From assembly GCF_013373065.1 (NCBI RefSeq), contig NZ_JABXIN010000020.1, positions 1-64,000 of the forward strand: a DNA stretch of 64,000 bases, in the 5' to 3' direction. The DNA is from Algoriphagus sp. Lineage in GTDB: Bacteria; Bacteroidota; Bacteroidia; Cytophagales; Cyclobacteriaceae. The notes beneath the pieces are model-generated. The model ran no database searches. It was not told the DNA's origin and saw nothing but the letters and a program-made list of their open reading frames with translations. Both the position numbers and the translations under genes were made by a program. Within the stretch, counting starts at the first letter, position 1; every line of letters starts with the position of its first letter. Shown one piece after another: positions 24,244 through 34,528 of this stretch.

Positions 24244-24813
24244 ATGGAAGAGAAAAATATTACAACCAAGCTCAAGGATAAAACCAGCCGGGAAAGACAG
24301 ACATTTTTTCGGGTAACTTTTAATAATAATTCCCAGCTATTGAAGATTGCAGATAACAAAGCAAATATCATTATCAGCATCAATGCGTTGGTAATTTCTT
24401 CTATGGTGGCCTTGGTGGGTTACGGTTCAGTTTCTCGCCAGTTGGATATGCAGGATTTTACAATGTTGGTCCCGATTATCCTTTTTGTTTTGATGTGCTT
24501 GATTTCCACTGTTTTGGCGGTTCAGGCTGCCAAGCCGAAGATTGTAGGCAAGTCAGATAACCAATCTAATGAAAACCGTTCTTTGATATTTTTTGGTTCT
24601 GTGACCCATTTTACCAAGGATGACTACATTCAAAGCATCAAAAATGCGATGGACTCCAAAGATGAAATTTTGGAGCAAATGTCTACTTCCCTCTACTACC
24701 AAAGCATGGTGTTGAATCAAAAATATCGCCTGCTAAGCTATGCCTATATTGTATTTATGGCGGGCTTGAGTGTTGGGGTGATTGCCTTTTTGGTACAGCT
24801 TATATATGGATAA
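24244..24813 (+). CDS. Pycsar-effector-like membrane protein (DUF5706)
   Basis: A 189-residue membrane protein recognised by the conserved core NNNSQLLKIADNKANIIISINA, cut here by family knowledge into a soluble N-terminal helix (about 20-40) and a first transmembrane segment (about 41-63). A second TM segment spans about 77-98 and a third about 162-187. DUF5706 proteins include the membrane effectors (PycTM) of cyclic-pyrimidine anti-phage signalling, which damage the inner membrane when activated. No uridylate or cytidylate cyclase gene, nor other defence gene, is adjacent. This copy is an orphan and may have a housekeeping role. Confidence 0.75.
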   Translation: MEEKNITTKLKDKTSRERQTFFRVTFNNNSQLLKIADNKANIIISINALVISSMVALVGYGSVSRQLDMQDFTMLVPIILFVLMCLISTVLAVQAAKPKIVGKSDNQSNENRSLIFFGSVTHFTKDDYIQSIKNAMDSKDEILEQMSTSLYYQSMVLNQKYRLLSYAYIVFMAGLSVGVIAFLVQLIYG

Positions 24814-24823
24814 AAGATAGCTT

Positions 24824-25240
24824 TTATTCTCCTTTAAAATCCATACTTACTGAATTGATACAATATCGGATTCCTCCCTGGTCCTTTGGACCGTCAGGGA
24901 ATCGATGGCCCAAATGAGAACCGCATTTACCACATAAAATCTCCTCCCGGATCATGAAGTGGGAATAATCCATCTGAACATCTATAGCTTCCGGCCGAAT
25001 GGGTTCAGTAAAGCTAGGCCAACCACAACCACTGTCGTATTTTTTTGAGGAGTGGAAAATTTCATTACCACAAACTTTGCACTCGTAAATACCGGTATCA
25101 TGATTTAAATAATATTCTCCCGTGAAAGGGCGCTCGGTGCCTTTTTCAATCAAGACATGGTAAGAAGCTGAGTCCAATTTATTTCTCAATTCCTCTTCAG
25201 AAAATTGAACTGGATATACTTTTTTTTCTTTCTTTTTCAT
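24824..25240 (-). CDS. msrB: Peptide-methionine (R)-S-oxide reductase
   Basis: A 138-residue MsrB that repairs methionine R-sulfoxide in proteins. Two CxxC zinc motifs (CKVCG and CGKCG), the GCGWPSF segment and the catalytic Cys in RYCINSVSM are present. The length is typical, with no signal peptide, so it is cytosolic. It is convergent with the DUF5706 gene (10-bp gap) and downstream of the penicillin acylase gene on the opposite side. Confidence 0.95.
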   Translation of the reverse strand: MKKKEKKVYPVQFSEEELRNKLDSASYHVLIEKGTERPFTGEYYLNHDTGIYECKVCGNEIFHSSKKYDSGCGWPSFTEPIRPEAIDVQMDYSHFMIREEILCGKCGSHLGHRFPDGPKDQGGIRYCINSVSMDFKGE

Positions 25241-25276
25241 TTTTCTATTTGAATAACCGAAACTGGATTAAGAAGT

Positions 25277-27652
25277 TTATCGAGGCTTCAAAATCAAAGG
25301 CTCGTCAGAACTTTCTAGAATTTCATTCTTATCCATGAGTTGGTAGCGGTATTTTCCAGTTGCGTAAAGTGAAGCTTGATCGCTATAATGTTTGCTAAAG
25401 CGGTTTCCACTTTGACCGGTAGGGAGCACAGAAAGAGAACGGCTTACGTCCATAAAGTCAATAAGGATTCTCATAGCAGGACCAGAAGTTACTTTGTAAA
25501 TCCCCTCACCGTTGAGCTTAAATGCCAATTTGTTGATGGACTCATCATTGGCAGGAATAGGATCCGTTTTAACATTGAAGATTTTGTCCAAAGGTTTCTG
25601 ACTACCCAATGGATGAGGATGTTCTGCCACTACCACTCTTTCCCAATCCCAGGAATTGATGTTTTCTCCAAGTTGAGCCTCAAGTTCCTCAAGGGTAATT
25701 TTTAGACTTTCAGAGAAAATATCAGCAAAACTCTCTTTTTCAGGGGTGTTGATATTGTCCCACCAGGGATTTTCCAAATTTCTAACAAAAGTTAAGTTAG
25801 ATCGGATCATCATGAAAGTGCCCAAGTAATTTTCAAAAGCATCCTTTCCCAGCTCATCCTCCATCGCAAGTCGGAGGGTATGATAAAGCCATTTGTAATA
25901 AATGGTAGGGGTGGAGGAGTACAGGTCGTGATTCCCATCCCAGTTTTCCAGTAAGGTTTTTACTTGTTCCTTCCCTTCAAAATCAAAATCTGGGATTTGC
26001 TCCAACATGATTTTCGCTATTTGGGGATGATCTGAATTGACCACTTCCAATTGCACAGACTTCATTTCTTGAATGGTCCAGTCATTTCTTGAGTTGATGG
26101 CATCTGCTATCCGCTGCCAACGTTCTCCAGGATAATAGTAACCGGGGAAGAATATCCCATTTCGAAGCGTATCGGGCTGATTATTTGCCGAGGCAACGAA
26201 TCCCGATGGAGGGTTGATGCTCATGGGATTGGTACTGAAAGGATACCAACCTTGAGGAAGCGTTTCAGGGTCCGAACCATTTGCAAACTCTTTGGAATGA
26301 ACCTTTTCAGACCGTATTGGCAACTTGGCAGCAGCCCACCAGGCAATATTCCCTAAGCTATCACCATACATAATGTTCAATCCCGGTGCATGAATTAAAG
26401 CAGCTGCATCCGCCACATCCTGAATGGTCTGTGCATGATTTATCTTATACATTGCTTCTAGGGCTTTGGTGGGTTCTAGGGTATATACCCACCAACTGCT
26501 CACTGGATTGGAACTTAGAGAAGCAATTTCCGGAACAACTGGATTCATGACTGGCCCATGGATGGTTTCTCGGATCTCAAATTCCACTGGAGGCTGACCT
26601 TTTACGGCTATTTGCTCATTTCTTACAGTAAAGCGTAGAAATTCCTCACCAAACCGGTACTCCTCAGGATTATTGGGATTCAATTGCACTTCAAAAAAGT
26701 CCTGATCATCATTTTCAAACATGGTGAGGCCTACACTGTGATGTTTGCTATGTCCAACTAGGGCAAAAGGAACTCCAGCAAGGTGATTTCCATAAAAACT
26801 ATATCCCGGATATTCTAAGTGCGCCTCATACCAAACAGAGGGGGATGAGAAACCTATATGTGTATCATTGGCGAAAATGACTTTCCCGCTTTTGGTTTTA
26901 CTTCCCGAAATCACCCATCCATTGGATCCTTCCAATAAAGGGATTGGTAATTTTTCCAAAAGACTTACCAAACTTCCATTTGATAGCGTATCCGGATAAA
27001 AATTCGGGATAAAATGATGTTCGGGTAAGGTTTGAATGGATAACGCTTCCAGGTATTCAGGCTCTAATTTTCGCTGCATCAGTGTCACCAAAGGATCTGT
27101 TTTTAGAGCCATGGCAAATGTGAAGGACATATAGCCCGTAATGGCATGAATGTCATTGATGGTGAATTCCCTAGGCTTTTCTCCCAAAAGGGTGTATTCC
27201 ATGGGTAGCTTGCCTTCACGGATAAACTCATTGACGCCATCGATGTAGGCTTCGGTAGCACTTTTCCAAGGGGAGTCAGGTTGTGCATTCCAATAGTCCG
27301 TTGAGGTCATCGCATGTTCTGGAATCCCTAAGGTTCTAAAAAATTGATCAATTTCGAGTACGTCCGGACCTAGAAATTCCGCCAAAGTTCCAGACCCCAC
27401 TCTTCGCATCATTTCCAACTGGAAGATTCTGTCTTGCGCATGTAGGTAACCTAAGGCTCGATAAGCATCGGCTTTATTTGCTGCATAAATATGGGGAACC
27501 CCGTACTCGTCAAAATATACAGTGGTTTCTTCGGAAAGACCACTGATTGAAATGTCTCCCTTGTATTGGGGAGAATGAACAAGCACAAAAGTCAAAATTC
27601 CCAGGACTAGCAGAAAAATCAGCAGACCCACAAAGACACCAAGTTTTTTCAT
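25277..27652 (-). CDS. Penicillin acylase family protein (Ntn hydrolase)
   Basis: A 791-residue precursor with an N-terminal hydrophobic segment (about 5-25) acting as signal or anchor. Family members self-cleave to alpha and beta chains. The beta chain would begin at Ser243 in EGSNGWVISGSKT, the nucleophile. The HIGFSSPSVWYEA segment downstream and the NDDQDFF motif are typical of the family. It should hydrolyse amide bonds of N-acyl compounds such as acyl-homoserine lactones, N-acyl amino acids or beta-lactam side chains; the real substrate cannot be read from sequence. It lies 36 bp upstream of msrB on the same strand. Confidence 0.93.
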   Translation of the reverse strand: MKKLGVFVGLLIFLLVLGILTFVLVHSPQYKGDISISGLSEETTVYFDEYGVPHIYAANKADAYRALGYLHAQDRIFQLEMMRRVGSGTLAEFLGPDVLEIDQFFRTLGIPEHAMTSTDYWNAQPDSPWKSATEAYIDGVNEFIREGKLPMEYTLLGEKPREFTINDIHAITGYMSFTFAMALKTDPLVTLMQRKLEPEYLEALSIQTLPEHHFIPNFYPDTLSNGSLVSLLEKLPIPLLEGSNGWVISGSKTKSGKVIFANDTHIGFSSPSVWYEAHLEYPGYSFYGNHLAGVPFALVGHSKHHSVGLTMFENDDQDFFEVQLNPNNPEEYRFGEEFLRFTVRNEQIAVKGQPPVEFEIRETIHGPVMNPVVPEIASLSSNPVSSWWVYTLEPTKALEAMYKINHAQTIQDVADAAALIHAPGLNIMYGDSLGNIAWWAAAKLPIRSEKVHSKEFANGSDPETLPQGWYPFSTNPMSINPPSGFVASANNQPDTLRNGIFFPGYYYPGERWQRIADAINSRNDWTIQEMKSVQLEVVNSDHPQIAKIMLEQIPDFDFEGKEQVKTLLENWDGNHDLYSSTPTIYYKWLYHTLRLAMEDELGKDAFENYLGTFMMIRSNLTFVRNLENPWWDNINTPEKESFADIFSESLKITLEELEAQLGENINSWDWERVVVAEHPHPLGSQKPLDKIFNVKTDPIPANDESINKLAFKLNGEGIYKVTSGPAMRILIDFMDVSRSLSVLPTGQSGNRFSKHYSDQASLYATGKYRYQLMDKNEILESSDEPLILKPR

Positions 27653-27759
27653 AGAATTTTAGGTATTAAATAAAGTCTAGTTTACAAAAAATGATGATTA
27701 TTCAGCTATTATTTTTTTGCTTTTAGTGGGTTATGAAATTGCCCTCATTAGGTGAAGGC

Positions 27760-28944
27760 TTAGCTGCAGTCTTCTATAGCTTTAAAAATAAGCTTACAAG
27801 CTGTGCGGATTTCATCCTTAGAAATAATTAAGGGTGGAGCAATTCGCATGGAATCATCACAGAAAAGGAACCAATCTGTTATGACTCCCAATTCAATCGC
27901 TCGGTCAATAATCGGCTTTAGAATATCAAAAGATTCAAATTCCACAGCCATCATTAACCCTTTGTTTCGGATGGCTTTGATTTTGGGATGAACCAAAAGC
28001 TCTCGAAAGAGATTTGCTTTTTCCTCAACTTGATCAATAAGTTTCTCCTCCTGTAGAATTTGAATGGTTGCCAATGAGGCAGCTGCACTCACAGGATGAC
28101 CTCCAAAGGTGGTGATATGACCCAATAGGGGATTGTTTTTGAAAACACCCATCAACTCCTTATTGGCAATAAAAGCTCCAATGGGCATTCCGCCTCCCAT
28201 TCCTTTGGCACAAACCACCACATCCGGAATAATTTCAAAATGCTCAAAAGCCCAAAATTTACCGGTTCTTCCAAATCCAGCTTGGATCTCATCCAAGATT
28301 AAAATTGTCCCTGTTTCATCGCACTTTTTACGCAAAGCTTGAAAATATTCCTTGCAAGCTACCCGAATTCCAGCTTCTCCCTGAATGGTTTCGATGACTA
28401 CTGCGGCAGTCTTTTCATTGATTTTTTCCAAATCTGAAAAAGACCCATAGACAATATGACTGACTCCCGGGACCAAAGGACGATAAGCGCGTTTGAAAAT
28501 TTCATTTCCTCCTATACTCAAGGCTCCCTGTGAGCTTCCATGATAGGCATTGACGCAGGAAATGATTTCAGCCCTTCCAGTGTATCTCTTGGCAAGTTTC
28601 AATGCGCCTTCAATGGCTTCGGATCCACTATTCACCAAATAGACATTGTCCAATTTTTCAGGTAGCGTATCGCATAAGGCTTTAGCGAGACGGGTTTGGG
28701 GGCTTTGAACGTATTCCCCATAAACCATCAGGTGTAGGTAATGATCCAGTTGATTATGAATTGCTTCCAAAACTTTCGGATGCCGATGGCCAACATTGCT
28801 GACCCCGATTCCGGAAATCAAATCCATATATTTTTCTCCATTTGGGCCATAGAGATAGATTCCCTCTGCTTTTTCCACTTCAATCAAAAGTGGAAAATCA
28901 GTGGTTTGAGCCAAATGTGAAAGGAAAAGTTGTCGGTTGTTCAT
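27760..28944 (-). CDS. Class III aminotransferase (ornithine/acetylornithine type)
   Basis: A 394-residue PLP enzyme of the class III group. The motifs LVNSGSEAIEGALKLAKRYTGR, ILDEIQAGFGRTGKFWAFEH and CAKGMGGGMPIGAF (with the PLP lysine) are present. Family members transfer the terminal amino group of ornithine, acetylornithine, GABA or similar substrates. The neighbouring methyltransferase gene (3-bp gap) does not reveal the substrate, and arginine biosynthesis genes are absent here, so I do not assign argD. Confidence 0.88.
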   Translation of the reverse strand: MNNRQLFLSHLAQTTDFPLLIEVEKAEGIYLYGPNGEKYMDLISGIGVSNVGHRHPKVLEAIHNQLDHYLHLMVYGEYVQSPQTRLAKALCDTLPEKLDNVYLVNSGSEAIEGALKLAKRYTGRAEIISCVNAYHGSSQGALSIGGNEIFKRAYRPLVPGVSHIVYGSFSDLEKINEKTAAVVIETIQGEAGIRVACKEYFQALRKKCDETGTILILDEIQAGFGRTGKFWAFEHFEIIPDVVVCAKGMGGGMPIGAFIANKELMGVFKNNPLLGHITTFGGHPVSAAASLATIQILQEEKLIDQVEEKANLFRELLVHPKIKAIRNKGLMMAVEFESFDILKPIIDRAIELGVITDWFLFCDDSMRIAPPLIISKDEIRTACKLIFKAIEDCS

Positions 28945-28947
28945 GCT

Positions 28948-29844
28948 TTAAAAACTCCGAAAGCGGTAAAAGATTCCCAAAGGAAGTTTTTTATGAAAAG
29001 AATCCTCTAAGTACAACTCCCCATGCTCGGCATGTTGAATGTTCTTGAAATTCGATTGAATTAAATTGACTGCGATTAAAGAAGAAAAGCTCAGGGAATA
29101 CATATTTAATAAAAGAAAATGTGCTTTGGGATCCAGAATTTCTGCACAGACTTTCAAAAGCTCATTGATCTGCTCTTCCAAAACCCACTTTTCTCCGTCA
29201 GGACCTCGCCCATAAGCTGGAGGATCCAATATGATTCCCTGATAGGTGTTTCCTCTGCGGGCTTCACGTTTGATGAATTTCATAGCATCATCTACGATCC
29301 ACCGGATACCGTCTAAGCCGGAGGCCTCCATATTATGCCTGGACCAAGTCACGACTTGTTTCACAGAATCCAAGTGCGTGACGTCTGCTCCGGCAGCTCG
29401 TGCTGCCACAGAAGCTGCTCCTGTGTAGGCAAAAAGATTTAAAACTTTTGGGTTGGAATGAGGGAATGCTCGAATGGTCTGGTAGATGTAATCCCAGTTA
29501 ACAGCCTGCTCAGGGAATAAACCGATGTGTTTGAAAGAGGTTTGGGCAAGATTCAGATTAAGGTGTAGCCCTTCTGTATTCTTATAAGTAATCTGCCAAT
29601 TATGGGGCATTTTTTTGAGTTGCTCCCAACGACCCTTTTCAGGATTGTTCTTTTCTTTCGCAAAATGAGCATGGGCTTTTTTTCTCCATTCCGATTCAGG
29701 AAGGGATTTGTCCCAGATTGCCTGAGGTTCGGGTCTACTGATTATGAAATCACCGAATCGCTCTAGTTTTTCAAAACCTCCCGTGTCAATTAATTCATAA
29801 TCCTTCCACGGGCCCGGAGCCAAAGACAAAATGCTTTCTTTCAT
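28948..29844 (-). CDS. Class I SAM-dependent methyltransferase (RlmI/RsmJ-like rRNA MTase)
   Basis: A 298-residue methyltransferase from the ATG at 29844; the longer reading would need a TTG at 29865. SAM-binding motif I is LNLFAYTGAASVAARAAGAD, and motif IV is ILDPPAYGRGP. The DPP(A/S)(Y/F) motif is typical of rRNA cytosine or adenine methyltransferases related to RlmI/RlmK. An N-terminal beta-rich region precedes the fold (about 1-120). Modification of rRNA is likely; the exact base is unknown. Confidence 0.85.
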   Translation of the reverse strand: MKESILSLAPGPWKDYELIDTGGFEKLERFGDFIISRPEPQAIWDKSLPESEWRKKAHAHFAKEKNNPEKGRWEQLKKMPHNWQITYKNTEGLHLNLNLAQTSFKHIGLFPEQAVNWDYIYQTIRAFPHSNPKVLNLFAYTGAASVAARAAGADVTHLDSVKQVVTWSRHNMEASGLDGIRWIVDDAMKFIKREARRGNTYQGIILDPPAYGRGPDGEKWVLEEQINELLKVCAEILDPKAHFLLLNMYSLSFSSLIAVNLIQSNFKNIQHAEHGELYLEDSFHKKLPLGIFYRFRSF

Positions 29845-30106
29845 TTTCAATTTTTCTAAGCCCAAAAATAAGGGATTTAGGGGAGTTGGAGTCGAAAATG
29901 GTGGAAATCCCCTTTTCCGAGTTTAGAAATGGGTTCCCTTTCATCCAAACTGGAAAGAAATGTAAAAAATATGGCTTTGGTTTTCAGTAAGATGAATCAG
30001 AAAACAGGGATTATTCTGTTTTGTATGCAGGGATTTTGATACAGAAATTGTATTTTTCCACTTCATGTTTTTCAAGAATCCATGCTTATACGCTTCAATT
30101 TGATCC

Positions 30107-30928
30107 ATGTCTAAAAAACTGATTGATGTAGAAAAAGCAATTCATTCCAAGAATCCAAAGTTGTTGAAATGGATGCCCGGTTTTGTGCTGTCTTACATCA
30201 AAAATGTAACGCATGAATCTTGGATGAATTCCATCATGGAGCGGATTGGACATTTGAAGGGTTTGGACTTTGTGGATGCTTTGGTTCATGAATTTGAGTT
30301 AGATGTCCAGTTGGTCGGTGCTGAAAAAATCCCGGAAAAAGGAGGGGTAATTATCGCAGCGAATCATCCTTTGGGTGGAATGGACGGGATTGCCTTGATG
30401 CATGCCATTGGAAAAATCAGGCCAGATATTCGTTTTTTGGTCAATGATCTCCTGATGACCTTCGATAATTTTGATCCGCTTTTTGTTCCGGTGAACAAAC
30501 ATGGACGCAATTCCATGGAAACTATTCAAAAAATTGAAGAAGCGTATTCAGGGGATTATGTAGTCATTATTTTTCCAGCAGGATTAGTCTCCAGAAAATC
30601 CAATCTAGGTATTCGAGATTTGACTTGGAGAAAAAGTTTTATTACCAAAGCCAAGAAATATAAAAAGGATATCATCCTTTGTTTCATAGGGGGAAGAAAT
30701 TCAAATTTCTTTTACAATTTGGCCAATTGGCGTAAAAAACTGGGGATAAAGGCTAATTTAGAGATGTTTTATTTGGCCGATGAGATGTATAAGCAGCGTG
30801 GCCAACAGGTTAAAATCCAATTGGGCGAAGTAATCAATCCGTCCCAGTTGACCCCAGAGAAGTCAGAGCTCAAATGGGCAGAATATTTGAAAGGTAAGGT
30901 GTATGAAATCGGATCTAAAAATGGATAA
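30107..30928 (+). CDS. Lysophospholipid acyltransferase family protein (GlsA/OlsA-like)
   Basis: A 273-residue PlsC-type acyltransferase. The catalytic motif NHPLGGMDG (H-x4-D) is near residue 85, the substrate motif FPAGLVSRK near 160, and a basic N-terminus suggests peripheral membrane attachment. It is followed with an 8-bp overlap by a GNAT-type acyltransferase. This O-acyltransferase plus N-acyltransferase pair matches GlsA/GlsB, which make glycine lipids in Bacteroides, and the OlsA/OlsB ornithine-lipid pair. It probably adds the second, ester-linked fatty acid. Which amino acid is used is unknown. Confidence 0.8.
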   Translation: MSKKLIDVEKAIHSKNPKLLKWMPGFVLSYIKNVTHESWMNSIMERIGHLKGLDFVDALVHEFELDVQLVGAEKIPEKGGVIIAANHPLGGMDGIALMHAIGKIRPDIRFLVNDLLMTFDNFDPLFVPVNKHGRNSMETIQKIEEAYSGDYVVIIFPAGLVSRKSNLGIRDLTWRKSFITKAKKYKKDIILCFIGGRNSNFFYNLANWRKKLGIKANLEMFYLADEMYKQRGQQVKIQLGEVINPSQLTPEKSELKWAEYLKGKVYEIGSKNG

Positions 30929-31886
30929 GGAAGAAGCGATTATACCCACGGTAGATCGGGAACTTTTAAAGTCTGAATTGACGCCTGAACGTTTTCTTCG
31001 CTATACAAACAACGGGAACAACCTCGTGTACCTGGTTAATTATCATAATTCTCCGAACGTGGTCCGAGAAGTGGGAAGATTACGGGAATTGACTTTTCGG
31101 GCTGCAGGAGGGGGAACCGGTTTGAGTATGGATTTGGATGAAAATGATACTAGTCCAAATTGCTATGAGCAGTTGATAACCTGGAATCCTGAAGATGAAG
31201 AGATCGTAGCGGGATATCGCTTAATTCACTGCAAAAACGCCATTGACGTGGAAGGGGAGATAAATCTTTCGACCGTTCATCTTTTTGAATTTTCACCTGA
31301 GTTTGTTCAGAACTTTTTACCAAAAACCATTGAATTAGGAAGGTCTTTTGTCCAGCCAAAATACCAGCCCAGTTTCGACAATCGAAAAGGGATTTTCAGT
31401 TTGGATAATTTATGGGATGGCTTGGGTGCTGTTGTCTTATTAAATCCCGATGTGAAATATCTGTTTGGGAAAGTAACCATGTATCCACATTATCACCGGG
31501 AAGCTCGGGATTTGTTATTGGTTTTTATGAATCATTATTTTCCGGATCGACGGAACCTGGTACAGCCTAAAGCTGAACTCAATTTGACCTATGAAACAGC
31601 CGTTGGAAACGGTCCCAATCCTTTTGAAAAATTAGATTATAAAGAAGGATATAAGTTGCTGAATTCCAGAATCAGAGCTTATGGAGAAAACATACCTCCT
31701 TTGATCAATACCTACATGAATCTTTCGCCAACCATGATGACTTTTGGTACGGCCTTGAATGATGAATTTGGAGAAGTAGAAGAAACTGGGATTTTGATCA
31801 CCTTGGATGATATCTACGAGTCAAAAAAGCATCGGCATATGGATACCTTTGATCGGGACCGTGTTTTTGGATCAAGAGATGTCTGA
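30921..31886 (+). CDS. GNAT-like N-acyltransferase (GlsB/OlsB-like)
   Basis: A 321-residue protein from the ATG at 30921 (MDKEEAI), which overlaps the previous stop codon by 8 bp; an ATG 18 bp upstream is also possible. It belongs to the OlsB/GlsB acyltransferase group: YRLIHC and IELGRSFVQPKYQ segments, and an FGKVTMYPHY stretch. By analogy it N-acylates an amino acid with a 3-hydroxy fatty acyl-ACP, the first step of glycine or ornithine lipid synthesis. Tight overlaps with the genes on both sides show a translationally coupled operon. Confidence 0.8.
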   Translation: MDKEEAIIPTVDRELLKSELTPERFLRYTNNGNNLVYLVNYHNSPNVVREVGRLRELTFRAAGGGTGLSMDLDENDTSPNCYEQLITWNPEDEEIVAGYRLIHCKNAIDVEGEINLSTVHLFEFSPEFVQNFLPKTIELGRSFVQPKYQPSFDNRKGIFSLDNLWDGLGAVVLLNPDVKYLFGKVTMYPHYHREARDLLLVFMNHYFPDRRNLVQPKAELNLTYETAVGNGPNPFEKLDYKEGYKLLNSRIRAYGENIPPLINTYMNLSPTMMTFGTALNDEFGEVEETGILITLDDIYESKKHRHMDTFDRDRVFGSRDV

Positions 31887-32253
31887 AAAACATTTGACAC
31901 TGATTGTAGGCGCAACTACAAATCCTTCCCGCTATGCTTATTTGGCGGCTCGAATGTTTGAGGAGCGCCAAATTCCTTTCATACCCATTGGGATCAAAAA
32001 AGGAGAGGTATTTGGAAAAGAAATTTTGGATCTTCGAACTCGACCAAAATTAGAAGAGATTCATACCATCACCTTGTACATTGGTCCACAACATCAGGAA
32101 GAGTGGATCGAATACCTGCTCAGTCTTCATCCAAAGCGAATTATTTTTAATCCTGGAACGGAAAATATGGATTTTGCGAACCGTGCAAAAAAAGAGGGAA
32201 TAGAAGTTCTTTTTGCTTGTAATTTGGTGATGTTGAGTACAGGTCAATATTAA
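31879..32253 (+). CDS. CoA-binding domain protein (YccU-like)
   Basis: A 124-residue single Rossmann domain of the CoA_binding_2 type (LIVGATTNPSRYAYLAARMF, IPIGIKKG, IFNPGTEN). The ATG at 31879 overlaps the previous stop codon by 8 bp, making it the third gene of the lipid operon. Such proteins bind CoA or a nucleotide but have no settled function. A link to acyl-lipid synthesis is suggested only by position. Confidence 0.85.
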   Translation: MSEKHLTLIVGATTNPSRYAYLAARMFEERQIPFIPIGIKKGEVFGKEILDLRTRPKLEEIHTITLYIGPQHQEEWIEYLLSLHPKRIIFNPGTENMDFANRAKKEGIEVLFACNLVMLSTGQY

Positions 32254-32442
32254 GAGAAGTATAGTCTACTTAGAATAGATTCAGGTCCTAAAATCAAGAA
32301 GGACAAGAATTGATTTTTTTTGAATTAAAAAAACATTAAAAAAAGCTGAAAACCCCGCTTTTAGCTTTCTGTTTTCCGCGGTCAACTCACATTTTTTGCT
32401 TATCTTGCCCAATCATTTGAAAATTTAAAAAACACCGACTGA

Positions 32443-34431
<1,989 letters not shown>

Positions 34432-34437
34432 GGAATC

Positions 34438-34463
34438 AAAAAGGGCTTTTAAGCCCTTTTTTT
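34438..34463 (+). terminator. Intrinsic terminator of gyrB
   Basis: AAAAAGGGCTT and AAGCCCTTTTTTT form a stem with a very short loop and a T-run, directly after the gyrB stop codon. Confidence 0.9.
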
Positions 34464-34528
34464 AATCAAAAAAATCTAACCGTAAAGTTTTCTTAAAAAG
34501 GCTATTTTTAGCAAATAGAATTTAGGCT

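Noticed and set aside
24244..32253. A defence island around the DUF5706 gene.
   Set aside because: The neighbours are MsrB, penicillin acylase, an aminotransferase, a methyltransferase of the rRNA type and lipid genes; none is a known defence component.
32292..32322. A possible terminator after the CoA-binding gene.
   Set aside because: The stem is only six A-T pairs with a large loop; the following T-run alone is not enough.
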